NCBI RefSeq assembly: GCF_037975245.1 | Contig: NC_092568.1 | Span: forward strand, 8,257,001 to 8,321,000 | Length of the DNA stretch: 64,000 nt | Direction of reading: 5' to 3' | Source of the DNA: Apostichopus japonicus | Taxonomy: Eukaryota; Echinodermata; Holothuroidea; Aspidochirotida; Stichopodidae | Part shown: in pieces, positions 11,401 through 22,560 of the stretch | Layout: each line of letters opens with the position of its first letter | Numbering within the stretch: position 1 is the first letter of the stretch | Program-made: the position numbers and the translations under genes | The notes under the pieces: generated by a model | What the model was told of the DNA's origin: nothing | The model's database searches: none | The model's input: only the letters and a program-made list of their open reading frames with translations

Positions 11401-13290
11401 CAACAAACTCTGAAACTGTCCACTACAAACTGGAACATGTTTCTTTTGTTGCACAATTTTGTTGATGTTGCCCATGTTACTTTTTGAAAAGCGCAAATAT
11501 AAAATACAGGATGAAAAATGTCAAATGATAGGAGGAAATAGAAAACCATAATTCTAGTAGATAGATAGGTGATTACATTTATACATCTTGCATCAGAGCA
11601 AGTTTAATTCTAAGCCATAAAATCTTGATTAAGGAGAGCCACTAGGAAACTGATACCGGCCATTAAAGTTGTCGTATATATAAATGTACTAGGCCGAGTA
11701 AAAAAAAAAAAAAAGTTTCTCAATCAAACTTTTTTTCACAACGGCACAAGGAGTGCTTTTTTCTCTTTATTAGAGTATCACTTTGTGCACTCAGAATATA
11801 GGTGAGAGTTTAATTATTTGTGTTCTATTGTCTCTGGAACTTTTCCCTAGTTGAGTACAATCGACACCTATGGGGTTTCTTCTGTGGTGACTCCTTCAGA
11901 TTAGCATGAAAGGAATTATAAATCAAATTAGTAACAATGGTTTTTTGGCCATTTGCCCCAAAAAAAGAAAGTGGTGAAGACAAAAAAAAAAACTGATTTT
12001 GCGTGTAGTGGACGAGAAGGTATCACCCCATGGGCAGGTTCTGGATTTTAAAAAGGCGGGTGTGTTGCCCTAAGGTCATTGAAGCGAGACTGTTATTAGG
12101 GGGTGGTCTGGGGGTCATCCCCATTAAGAGATTTAATTTTTAGAAATTTAGACGTATTTCCCATTTTAGGCAAATATAGACAAAAATTAGGTATAATAAA
12201 ATCAGGTGCTAAGAAATCTAATATTTTGTGTGGTGTTGAAAGGGAGAAGGGGGGTGGGGCAGAGTTAATAATTCACTCTGGGACTGAGGAATAAGCTTAT
12301 TATGAAAACACTCTTAATTGGAAGTAAAACAAAAACTTTAATAACTTAACATTCTTTTCTTCTATACATGTGACAGTTTACAAACGGTAGGGCAAGAAAT
12401 CTCTTCAGCACCACAAGACCTTCCCGGGTAACCTTCTTGGAGATGATGAAATCCAAATCACCGCAGAAAAAGTAGTTTTGAAAACAAGCCTGATTCTGAA
12501 TGTAGTAAAATTGCTACTGGAATCAGGCTTCTTTACTTTCAAATGGTTGCATTTGCAATGGGAGAGGTGAGGGGGCGTTGGCCCCCGAAGGAGGGTCATT
12601 AGAAGGAGCAGTGCTAAAGTATTAGCAGTTAATAATAGGCTAGGTAGATAGGAAAGGGTCACAGTAGAGTGGAGACAGGTAAGAGAGAGGTGTTCAGTGA
12701 ATAGCTTAAAGTTTAACCACATGAACCAACTGCACTTTTATACTTCGCTCTTGGCTTTGTAATTAGTTTTTTCAATCAAAAGACGGGCTCGCTGGATGAA
12801 ATGGATTCATCAAAGCTTTGAGATTAAGTGAAGCGTGATACTCAGAAAAGGTAAGGGTCGCTCCCCCAAAAAACAACTCTAGTCAAAAACAAGTTGATTT
12901 TCTTATCTCCAGATATATACACACAAAGCCATGATATCATCTCTGATATTCAAATTAATATTTTACTATCAAAGGCAAGAAATTATCAAACTGGTATTAA
13001 TAAAAAATATCATAATAAAATAAAAATCAGTTGCTTAATCATATTAACCTAATTAAGATTTCAATTTTTTTTTTTTTTTTTCATGAGAGTGAAGATTATA
13101 ATTAGAGCTAAACCTGAGGCTCATATCAAAAACCGATGATGAGGGATCAGCAAATGAAACTCTAAACTATCACAGATTAATCGAAATGCCTATGATTGAA
13201 AAAAACAATTTATGATTCCTGACAGTAATACTGTAATAAGTCATCTATGCTAGCTAGCGTTGCAAATAAGTCAGAATTTAAAAAATTGTC
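8490..13290. other. Presumed intron, no supported exon
   Basis: Unique-looking A/T-rich DNA with an AT microsatellite at 9078-9103 and several G-rich runs (9117-9152, 10650-10682, 11197-11220). Open frames here overlap one another in several frames and lack splice signals, so I do not call them. Confidence 0.4.
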
Positions 13291-13295
13291 AACTA

Positions 13296-13475
13296 TTTAT
13301 TTATTTATTTATTTGTTTTATCGCCAATTGTGTACAATGGGAAAGGAAGTCTCCTATAAAGTCTTAAAAAGACTCAACAAGGTAGGAGACTCCCTGGGAG
13401 AAAAGAAAAGAAAAATGAACAAATATATATAATACAGAATATATGTAAGGATTAAATATACAGTAATAATATCCT
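13296..13475. repeat. Retroelement-3'-end-like repeat with paired stems, copy 1
   Basis: An (ATTT)n run is followed by a stem pair: AGTCTCCTA at 13348-13356 pairs with TAGGAGACT at 13383-13391, and AGTCTT at 13360-13365 pairs with AAGACT at 13369-13374. An A/G-rich stretch follows. A diverged copy at 53977-54130 has the same architecture with compensatory changes. Read on the minus strand the element would end in an (AAAT)n tail, as LINE or SINE 3' ends often do. The orientation is inferred. Confidence 0.6.
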
Positions 13476-14218
13476 AATGATGCTGAGATGAATATGTGAA
13501 TAGATTATATAATACTAGTACGAGGCAAAGCAATGCAACTATGGCAAAGCTATTCCTAAGAACCCACCATAGGAGATTAATTTTGGAAACTTCTAGCCAT
13601 CTAAAACTTTAGGGTGGGAATTGAGGAGGGGAGGGGAGGGAAGGGGAGGGGGCACAAAATACAGCTGCCTCATATGCCCAAGTTTTAACAATCCTTCAAT
13701 TGCAAGTGAAAAGAACATAACAGCACCAGACATGAGGGAAGACAATTAAAGGCTGAAGCTCTCATTATTCGATGATACACAATCAGGGACTCAGGAAAGA
13801 CAGAACATTAACCTAAATGCCGGACCAGAGAGCAGGCGAGGATCCGGGATTTTAAATGGATGTGTGGCCCTGATGTCATTGATGCTGACTCACATGTGGG
13901 CAGGCACAGGGGTGCTCCCCACAACCCTCCCCCCACCCCCCGCCCCACAAAAAAATAAAAAATTGTGAAATGGTGCATCCTGAGAATTAGGCCTATAATT
14001 AGGTCTACATGCAAGGTCGTGCTCATAACTACTTTTTAACTTTTGTGTGGGGGTTAAAGGGGTGGAGGGAGGAGGGATGGGAGAGGGTGGGGGAATGGAA
14101 GAAGCATACATACCCACTCCCACACACCTCCTGAATCCATGTGTTGAGAGTGGTGACAACTACTGATCTAAGTACAGTATCACCTCCCTGAATAAATTGA
14201 CAACATCATATTTACAAT

Positions 14219-14507
14219 CAGTGCAGTTATTTTTATGACGCTAAAGCGACCATAAATGTGGGAGAAACCCGCAAGGGCTTATGGATTACAACTTTCACTT
14301 CGGGTGGCTTCCAATTCAACATTTTAACTCAAATTTGGAATCGTTTCAATTTAGAGTCATTCCAGATGAGGAAAACCATAGATTGCTCTTGGGTGAAAAA
14401 CCCACCTTACTATCACCCGGCCGGACATTGTACCCGGAACCTCCCGATTGTTATATCTTATTGCGTCAAATGCCACCTTTTATCCACTCTGCCACAGCAC
14501 CGGTGTA
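14219..14507 (-). mobile_element. tRNA-derived SINE (family S1), minus orientation
   Basis: The reverse complement starts with a tRNA-like head (TGGCAGAGTGGATAA as box A, a decayed box B) and continues into a body that matches the plus copy at 14989-15286. Shared landmarks are the CCCGCAAGGGC/GCCCTTGCGGGC segment and the AAGCGACC/GGTCGCTT segment. The apparent 160-residue frame across it is translated SINE plus MITE sequence, not a gene. Confidence 0.8.
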
Positions 14508-14528
14508 ACATAACAGTGTGTAGGAGAC

Positions 14529-14898
14529 TTAAAGGAATTGAAGACTCGCCCCAAACCCTGTGCGGCTATCTGGAAAAGTTAACTTTCTGTTGCTTGCAGG
14601 TGACGTTTTGTTCGTGTCGCTACAAAATGCAGACAGTAATGAAACGTGATACCTTATTATCTTTAGCTGGACCTGAGATGTCCATCTCTGTATCGTTTGT
14701 ATACTGTGCTGTGGGTATTGACCGCAGCTGTATGTGCTGACTGTACACTAGTGTCTAATTACCGACGTTAGCAAGCTGTGTGTGTTTTTTCTGGGATCGA
14801 TGGTGGTGTCTAATACTTCTGTCACACCTCATTTGAAACTGAGTCAGATTACCGGCATTAGACGTTTCTTTTTGCGCGAGTCTTCACACCCTTTAAGG
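14529..14898 (+). mobile_element. MITE family M1, copy 1
   Basis: About 370 bp with terminal inverted repeats (left GAAGACTCGC, right GCGAGTCTTC) capped by TTAAAGG and CCTTTAA. The body has no usable frame. Landmarks are GTTGCTTGCAGGTGACG, CTACAAAATGCAGACAG and GGGATCGATGGTGGTG. It sits between two oppositely oriented S1 SINEs. TTAA at both ends suggests TTAA target duplication, as in piggyBac-type elements. A TA duplication is also possible. Confidence 0.85.
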
Positions 14899-14988
14899 TT
14901 GATACTCTCCTTAGACATGGAAATCTTGTACTCTTCGTTCCATTTAATTGGATAGTTTCTGCCTTTATTCTGTGCTGTGCCTTTGACT

Positions 14989-15286
14989 GGTGCTGTGGCC
15001 GAGTGGATAAAGGCGGTGGCATTTGAAGCAATGAGGCTTAGCAATCAGGAGGGGTTCGATTCCCGGCCGGGTCATAGTAAGGTGGGTTTTTCGTCCAAGA
15101 GAAATCTACGGTTTTCCAATCTGAAATGACTTTCTAAATTGAAAAGATTTCAAAATTTGAGTTAAATGTTGAATTGGAAGCCACCCGACGTGTAAGTTGT
15201 AATCCATAAGCCCTTGCGGGCTTCTCCCACATTTGTGGTCGCTTAAGCGTTGTAAAAATAACTGCTGATTATTATTATTATTATTC
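14989..15286 (+). mobile_element. tRNA-derived SINE (family S1), plus orientation
   Basis: Pol III promoter elements are clear: box A TGGCCGAGTGG at 14996-15006 and box B GGTTCGATTCC at 15053-15063, as in Leu/Ser-type tRNAs. A ~200-bp unrelated body and a terminal (ATT)n tail at 15268-15286 follow. The head does not fold as a complete tRNA with a CCA-ready acceptor, so this is a SINE and not a tRNA gene. Confidence 0.85.
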
Positions 15287-15904
15287 TATCTGAATGACAT
15301 TTAACCTACTTTTTTTTTCTTGGTAAAATATGGTTTGATGCTTTCCATTGATGAGTGTCATAAGCGTTGATCTAAATAAATAGAAATGACCAACACACAC
15401 AAAAACAAAAAAAACCTTTGCCGAAGTTTTCATACTCAAACTCTCTTAATGTTTCAAGAATATTTTGTGGTTCTTACTATGTCCATATTTGTCACCGATG
15501 TTACCGACAAAGAAAATCAGATAAAAGTTCCTAGGAGAAGAAGCTCAAAGGAATCCCTGTCTTTTGCTATACATTGTGAAATTATAGGAAATAATAAACA
15601 CGACTTCAGCGAGGAAAGATAAAATCTGCTGCAATGGATTTGATTGAAATACTTGGAAAAGAAAAAGAAAAGTCACAAGATAGCAAAGTAAGTCACACAA
15701 AACAGACAATTTTGCTGGCACTATTTTCAGTTGTTTGTAACTCTTTGTAATATTCAAACTCTGACTAACCTTTTTGATGGGTTCTTTTCTTTCTGGTGTT
15801 TGAAATTGATCGTGATTAAGATAAGGCCTGTGTTCTTGTTGCCAAGCATTATTCGGAATCAAAACTTGCATGGAATCATGTCATATTGTGCCAGTCATGT
15901 CAAA

Positions 15905-15998
15905 TAGTATTTTGTGCATGTTTTTTGTGCATGTTTTTTGTGCATTTATTGTGCATGTATTGTGCATTGTGCATTTTTTTGTGCATGTATTTTGTGCA
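15905..15998. repeat. GTGCATG(T)n tandem repeat
   Basis: Irregular tandem copies of TTTTTTGTGCATG and shorter variants (ATTGTGCAT). Low-complexity, no gene. Reading it on either strand gives the Met/His/Cys-rich spurious frames seen here. Confidence 0.75.
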
Positions 15999-16429
15999 AC
16001 TATTCACTACAGTATTTGGTGTACACTGACTCTGGAGATGACAGTGAGTGTAGGTGGTCTGAGGGATGACCCGATAATCCAATCCGATAATCCAATACAA
16101 GCTCTTTATCCTCAAGCGAAGGTGCCAAAAACGCACACACAAAAAATTCAGCGTCTATTATTCAACAATATAGCACTATTAAACTTCTTTCATCAGTTTT
16201 GACTTGTTTGTAAACTCAAAACAGGCAAACACCAAGTTTTGCTTTTTTCAGGAGGATGAGGTGAAGAATTTCATTTCGGGGGTTTCAACGGAAAAAACAG
16301 AATAGTCATTTCAAAATGGGAGATAAAAGACACAGAACCATAAGAGAAGTTGCTTGGATTAATCTTGGTACCATAGCCCAGCATCTGACAAGCCTTCTGA
16401 GATATGGAGGGAGGTTAGGACACCCTGTT

Positions 16430-16900
16430 CAACACCACTGCATTGTAGCCGTGGTGAACAATGTCATTTATTAAAAATCAATCACAGAACACAATCAAAC
16501 AACATTTCCTTAACTCAAACACAGACACTGTAACTTATACACCATTCCTTCACCACAGTGTTTCAAGTATTAGCTGGTTTGAAACTAGAAATGTGATGAT
16601 TTTGGGTCAGACACTGTACCTGCCACACCATTCCTGCACCATGGTTATTCCAAGTATGTTGGATTTCGAACCAGGAACCTGATGATTACAGGTCGGACAT
16701 ACTCTCTCCTGCACCACACATTCCCCACGATGTTCCAATTAGGTTGTCTTTGTAATGGGAACCTAACAAATGGTGCTAACACACCACTGTACTACCCCTT
16801 TAACATGGTATCCCAAGAGAGCTAACTTTGATGATGGAATCTAATGATTATGGTGAAAACACCCAGATTCACCATGTCTTCAACCTGGTGTTCTAAGCAG
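16430..16900. repeat. Degenerate ~76-90-bp tandem repeat with tRNA-like word
   Basis: About five diverged units built from CACCATG...TTCCAAG... and ...CTGATGATTA...GACA. Recognisable starts are near 16548, 16635, 16711, 16801 and 16868, so spacing is about 67-90 bp. The best unit, read on the minus strand, contains GGTTCGAAATCC, which resembles a tRNA box B. No ORF is supported. Confidence 0.5.
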
Positions 16901-17131
16901 ACTATTAATTGCCAGGTCCCCTCACATTTATTGCATAGTCGGTAAAAATGACTCCATAGGTCTCCCTTTCGCAAACCGCAAAAACAAAAAAAACAAAAAA
17001 ACGGTCACCAGACACATCTGTTGCCATTTTGGAGACAACATCATCCTTACATTGTTTAATTGTTTACCCTAATTATTACACATTCTAATAAAAACAAATT
17101 ATATCATAAAATGAAGATAATAGTTCCATAC

Positions 17132-17228
17132 TCCCAGAATGAATCCTTTGTCCTCTTGTAGTCTTTCTGACGATAAATACCAGCATGTTCTTCTATGACA
17201 TTCCAGAACTGGGAAAGAGACTGGCTAT
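17132..17228 (-). CDS. Internal exon of an unrecognised gene (gene A)
   Basis: Minus-strand acceptor TTATATTTCAG, 97 nt, then donor GTATGG. The open frame uses the last two bases of a codon, 31 codons, and two bases of the next. The peptide includes SQSLSQFWNVIEEHAGIYR and KDYKRTKDSFW, with coding-like composition. Its final GA joins the first base of 5332-5479 to give Asp, and its first AT accepts a one-base remainder from the upstream exon. The family is not recognised. Confidence 0.5.
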
Positions 17229-17626
17229 CTGAAATATAAATGAGACAAAAATAACACACATATTCTCAGAATGATTAATACTGTAATTAGCACTTGAATT
17301 CACACAGATGTCTGACTCAGGGGCTTACACATGACAGCTGCAGTATCTGACACAACCATTTTATTTTCATTTATCTTCTCGTCTGATGATATCAATTCAA
17401 TATGCTGTTACCTTATATCATGCATATATAGCACATTGATTGCCCACCGCTTTGTTTTTCTTTCTTCTGAGCTGATTATATATGCACAAGACAAAATGAT
17501 TTTTATAGTTTTGTGACTGGCTGTTACAGTAAATTATACTAATAATGTTGATACTTAATAGTAATAGCCCATTCATTCCAGTCATAACGTGTTTTAATTT
17601 CACTGTCTCTGATATATGGTGTTATC

Positions 17627-17639
17627 TTATATATATATT

Positions 17640-17702
<63 letters not shown>

Positions 17703-17703
17703 A
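17627..17703. repeat. AT microsatellite
   Basis: A near-perfect (TA)n run flanked by ATTATC and ATAATATAAATA. It lies in the presumed intron between 17132-17228 and 19707-19851. Confidence 0.9.
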
Positions 17704-18847
17704 ATAATACTTACCGTTGCAGTAATGGTATGGCTGAGATTACACATAGACATAAGGTAGTAATATGAAATCAAAAGTCAAAAACAAAGGTTTCCTGATT
17801 GCAATGAAGCAACAATCTAACTATCTGTTCATCATCTTATTAAACTGTCTTCATCTGGGTGTAATTCACTGTAAACCCCTCTCACTTTCACATGCATTTG
17901 CAAAGTAAAATAAAGGACATTCGAAGGGAGAAAGCCTGGAGTGAAAAACTGTTAAAGTCAATCTATAAGATTCTATATAGTTTGGGATGAATGGAGAATG
18001 ACAATTACTTGTTTTAAAAGTTTTACAAGTTGGACATATCAGCCCAATTTCAGACTTGTCCTTAACACTGTGTTGACTACAGAGTAGCCATAGTATAGAC
18101 ACGTTTCAAGTTAAAGCTACAAAGCTTGTACATCATCTAAGGCGGTAATTAAAAACCTTTCATTTCACAAATCCAGTGGCTCAAGATTAATTCAATCCAG
18201 TGAAGCTTGAACAATGTGGGAACTCTTTCACATGTCTTTCCAATCATTCGTGCCTTGTCTACTGAAGCAAAGGATACTTTCTTACATACATGTCTGTGTT
18301 CTGACTAAAGAACTGAAGACACTTTTTCTATCAATTAAGGAGACAATGGATTCTCCATTGAAACTAAAACTAAAATGCTAAAAATATCTCTATTTTTATT
18401 TCTCCCTTTCAAGTATTCTTCAATGCCTTAGAAATGCAAACTTCATATGTTTCTCAGAAAACCACAAGTGGTTGAGAGAAAAAGTTTTTCATGAGGAAAA
18501 TTGGTTCATGCATAATCTTTCAATGGGAAAGGTGTCATGAAGGTATTACTGCCTAGAACCAACAACTATCCCAACATTCAGCATGAAAAATGCCTGTCAC
18601 CCGAGTGAGACAAAGAAATAAAGGTAAAATAAAAACACTGCCACTTTTCAACTAATTGCTCATCTGTCAAATTACCTCAAACGGACAGTTGGTCGTTAAT
18701 GTGAGAGCTGAGTCAATCTCTTTCCTATAGTTTAAAATTGGGCCCCGTCGATTCTGTTTTGGAAGAGACCTTTTTGAAACTGGAAGATTGTTTTTGCTCG
18801 CTTTCATACAAACTTTGGTTTCCTACCATTCAGATATCAATCAATCA

Positions 18848-18905
18848 GAAGACATTTATATAGCGCCAAAATCAACAGAAATTGTTCAAAGGTGCTAAAT
18901 GTACC
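18848..18905 (+). repeat. TATATAGCGC-type dispersed repeat fragment
   Basis: CATTTATATAGCGCC followed by a GTTCAAAGGTGCT segment. Related fragments are at 25596-25665 and 45059-45137. No tRNA-like head is visible in this copy. Confidence 0.5.
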
Positions 18906-19140
18906 ATAGCGTCTACAACTTAGCCTTGGTCATTGGTAACTTGTCACACCTACATACCAAAGTGTGCGCAATTCAATCAATCTCTCCTGGGGCACCACAT
19001 TGCACCACAATCACCTGTCCCCCGGGGAACTTCCCATAGGGTGCAGCCACAAACCGGCGCAAGGTTGCCACACTTTATCCAGACTTCCAGAATAAGAACT
19101 TGTTTAATTGTAGTTAGTTGCTTTAGGGTGGATGGTGGTA

Positions 19141-19188
19141 ACGGGGGGGGGGGGGAGGGGGGAAGGAGGAGGAGGAGGAGGAGGAAAG
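19141..19188 (+). repeat. Poly-G / GGA purine tract
   Basis: A run of 16 G-rich bases followed by (GGA)n on the plus strand. Potential G-quadruplex or triplex former. The Gly/Arg-rich frames reading through it are not genes. Confidence 0.8.
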
Positions 19189-19706
19189 AGCTATGTTTTT
19201 ATAGTTATAAATGTTAGACAGCCTGACAATTTAAACCTAGCAGGATCTTTTACAGACGCAAACCTCAAGCCAGTTTGTCTCTCCATTGGATCCTGTGATC
19301 CAATCGTCAGGCCTTCCCAACTCTGGTACACTTTAATACCACACAGGCATATGTAGTACAACTACAGCTTGTACCGCCTGCTGTTTGCCTCTTATTTGAA
19401 TAACATTTATTGAACATTCCTTTTAGGCGACATATTTGCTTTTCTAAACTAGCTATAAGAGTAACATTTTCTTTACCTTCACTTACCATTTCAACTCTAC
19501 CCACAGGACCATCCATCTAGTTCATTTCTGAATACTCTGTCTATCATGTCAGATTCCATTCAAGCGACTAGCCATAGAGACAAAGAAAGTCACTAGCTGT
19601 GTTGATCAGTACGCCCAAGTGCAAACATCATTTGATACCTCCATGCCTCCAGCCGCTGTAGTATAATATTAAAGCCATTCGGTCATGCCCTCTTTCTCTC
19701 TTCAAC

Positions 19707-19851
19707 CATAAGTTGGTTCTACGAGGGAGTTTGATGCTATGACTGTCCCCAATTTATGTCTCGTTGCACAAAGCAGCAAATTCCAGACTAAACACTCAGT
19801 CCAGAGAAAGTGGCTATAATGTGCATCCTCATCCATGCCTAGCACCGAATG
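19707..19851 (-). CDS. Putative upstream exon of gene A
   Basis: A very strong minus-strand acceptor (long T run, then CAG) opens a 145-nt frame of 48 codons plus one base. It includes LGMDEDAHYSHFLWTE and LVWNLLLCATRHKLGTV. If it ends at GTTGAA after TATG, the leftover G joins AT of 17132-17228 as an Asp codon. That donor is weak and other donors with the same phase exist inside, so the 3' edge is uncertain. The product is unrecognised. Confidence 0.35.
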
Positions 19852-19899
19852 CTGAAAAAAAAAAGATAAGAAAATAACTTTAAATAAAGGTGTGTGTCA

Positions 19900-22260
19900 A
19901 GAAAATTTATAAAGTTTGCCAGATAAGATTTTTAGCCAAAGAATTTACAGAGAATACTCATAAGCATTCATAAGGACATCCTCCTTATTCCACAATAATA
20001 TAAAGTAAAAAAATTAAATAAATAAAATAACAAATATATATAACAAAATTAAAACAAAGCACAATACAAATTAACTTACAAATTCCTGCATTCACAACAA
20101 CCCTGCAGACTCTACCCCCCCCCCCTTCTTCTCTTTTGCAATAACTTGTACATCGTAGTGTATGACAAGTTAAAAGTTCTGTTACCTTCATTTTGTTTTC
20201 TATTTTCTTGGCACATAAATTGTTGATTGCTTCTATCTTAAATACTATGCATTAAAAATTTACTTTTGTTTTACTAATTTTGTTTACATTTGTTTACGTG
20301 TACCATTTATTCCTGTAACCGTTTGTATTCCTCTTAAATCTATGACACGCTACGCCTAATTTCGGTTTAATTTACTGAATGATATAACTCAAGGTGCCCA
20401 AGAACTCCAAAGTACCAATTATGTGGGCATTTTTCTGTGAAATATTTAAACAGAGCTAATCAGGCTCAACTTAAAGATTGTTAAGACCCCACATAAGGCC
20501 TTCAGTGGCTGGATGGGTTTCTGCAAAGAGTACTAATATATGCTACATTACTTGTGATCACAGTGAATTGGGAAGTAGTTGACTTCTCCTTATCATGAAA
20601 CAAAAAGATGATGTTTACAACATTTCCTGAGATTTCGATAAAATTTGGTGAGAGTAAAACCAAAATACTGCTTGATTAAATTTAGAGTGTTAGAGTGTGC
20701 ATGCATTAAATGCTGCTAAGCGATGATCATATGCCTAAAACTTTTTTCCTGGAAGTTTTCAATAAGCAAACCAAGGAACTTGCTAACTCCTTCTTGTGAT
20801 TTAAAAGATGTAAATTACACTTCAAATTCAACTTCCAGTAATTAAAAAGGAATGTTTATAAATTATCTGTAAGACAGTAATCCTTCACTTAGCCAAATCA
20901 AAGAAACACTCTATCCAGGATAAGTTTGCATGATTTGGTGAGGCCAATTTTCTATCTGCAGTTTTGGCCAGATGTCCTGAGTATGTATTAAACCCATCTA
21001 TACTTAGACACACCTACAGTATGTGATTTCATTTAAAAATTATAAAGTATAATCCTCAGCTCAGGTGTATGAGCTATTTGTTTGGGCAAAGACAACCCTA
21101 AGTATTTCAATATCTGGTCTCAAGCTGTAATATTTCCCATTATTTTAATAATTGTGGCAATCAGTGTGACATTAATTGTTGGCATAATTGAGATCTGCAT
21201 TTAAGTAGACAGAATATTCTAAATAATTCTTTCACTAACAGTAAGATACAACTTTTCTGTTGAAAGTTTGAAAATTAATTTTTTTAAGTTGTAACTGTTA
21301 GATTGTATTTTTATAATGCTTTTAAGTTTTGAGAAATGACACTTTAAGCAGCTGTGGTTCATCAACTAGACTGGTCTATTTAATCTACTTACACAGACTA
21401 TTAGGTCGGCTCCTCGAATGCAATACAAAAACTCAATGGGAAAACGTAAGACTTCTATGTCTCAAATGAAATGTTTCGTGATGTGTTTCAAATTTGGAAA
21501 AGGGCAAAGAAATTTGTGGCTAGATTGGGATTCCACCCATTATTTTAACAGTCAGTTTTCTGTTGCTCATTAACTAGCTTTAAAATGTGTCAAGGATGAA
21601 AGACAAATCGTGTTGAATGTTACTAAGGCTGCTTTGTTGTTCATAATTCGTATGTAGTTAAAAGAACAGCTTTTGGTTGAGTTATTAGATTTTATAAAAC
21701 AATTACATTCACATTTGGGACTGCACTATGGTGCCTCTTACTAAGCCTTAAAATGGAAGTTCAGTGATTTAGAATATACCTAGAGAAACATTATTGGTAA
21801 AAAAAAAATCATGACATATTAAAACTAAAATCAGAATGCTGAATAATGTCACCCTTTAAGAAACAGGGAAAGCCTGATAAAGAAGTGGTATAGATTCAAC
21901 AAGCTGCTTGTTATGAGGAGTATGAAGGCTATTCCGGTCACAAAACTCAGTGATTGGGAACTACATCCAGTGCAAAGAAAGTTAAATATAATTTACACAA
22001 GAAAGAATAACATCACAGTTCCAAATCATCAAACAGCAGTAAAAAAGCTTTAGTCTATTTCTCATTTATCACATAGTACCCACATGCAGATGGCTAGTCG
22101 CAAAACTGATCTGTAGCACTGATACAGCTTTACCAAAATACCATTTGTAATCTACAAACTTGTACAAGTAGGCCTACCACAAATTGACAACTTTATCAAT
22201 AGCAATAAATATATATTGGTTCATTGCAATAGAGTCCAGGAAGAATTTTACTTGAAATAA
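19900..22260. other. Non-coding stretch, nothing recognised
   Basis: About 2.3 kb of A/T-rich DNA without a splice-supported exon. It could be an upstream intron of gene A or intergenic. One weak candidate exon at about 20465-20535 (minus) follows CTCTTTGCAG but has no good donor. Confidence 0.4.
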
Positions 22261-22266
22261 ACTCAT

Positions 22267-22395
22267 GTAAAAGTAAGTTGGCCTGACGTTTTGATCTTAA
22301 CAGGATCTTCTTCTGAGGCTAAATGACAAGTGTGTCATTTAGCCTCTGAAGAAGATCCTGCTAGGATCGAAACTTCAGGCCAACTTACTTTTACA
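22267..22395. repeat. 63-bp-arm inverted repeat (fold-back) with GATCC/GGATC hairpins
   Basis: The left arm 22267-22329 is an imperfect reverse complement of 22333-22395, with only a few mismatches and a 3-bp centre. Each arm itself holds a hairpin: CTGAAGAAGATCC, a short loop, GGATCGAAAC, then TTCAGGCC pairing with GGCCT. A single degenerate copy of the arm motif occurs at 30083-30138 beside the dehydrogenase gene. Confidence 0.8.
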
Positions 22396-22560
22396 CATTC
22401 TATTACACAGGCTCTCTAGTGGATAAGCAGTTTGCTAACAGTTTTATTTTATTTTGAAATAAACTCATAAATAATGAAAAGAATCAAGTCATTTCAGAAA
22501 TGTTCGATGACAAATCTAATACTTTCATTCTCATGGCCTAGCCTCAGTCAAGTAGCCTAA

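Noticed and set aside
12348-12540. Minus-strand frame with FCGDLDFIISKKVTREG
   Set aside because: The composition looks coding, but no acceptor gives a phase compatible with the neighbouring gene A exons. A 55-codon open frame is expected by chance in this much DNA.
14258-14740. 160-residue plus-strand open frame
   Set aside because: It is a read-through of the minus S1 SINE and the M1 MITE. The related copies elsewhere carry stops, and no domain is recognisable.
14989-15070. tRNA-Leu/Ser-like sequence
   Set aside because: Boxes A and B are good, but the sequence continues into a SINE body with an (ATT)n tail and has an inverted copy at 14.2-14.5 kb, so it is a SINE head and not a tRNA gene.
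16237-16305. Plus-strand acceptor followed by EDEVKNFISGVSTEKTE and a stop
   Set aside because: A good polypyrimidine tract, but only 17 codons and no upstream plus-strand exon to join. Not enough to call a gene.
20465-20535. Minus-strand acceptor CTCTTTGCAG with a short open frame
   Set aside because: No convincing donor and no recognisable peptide. Left as non-coding.
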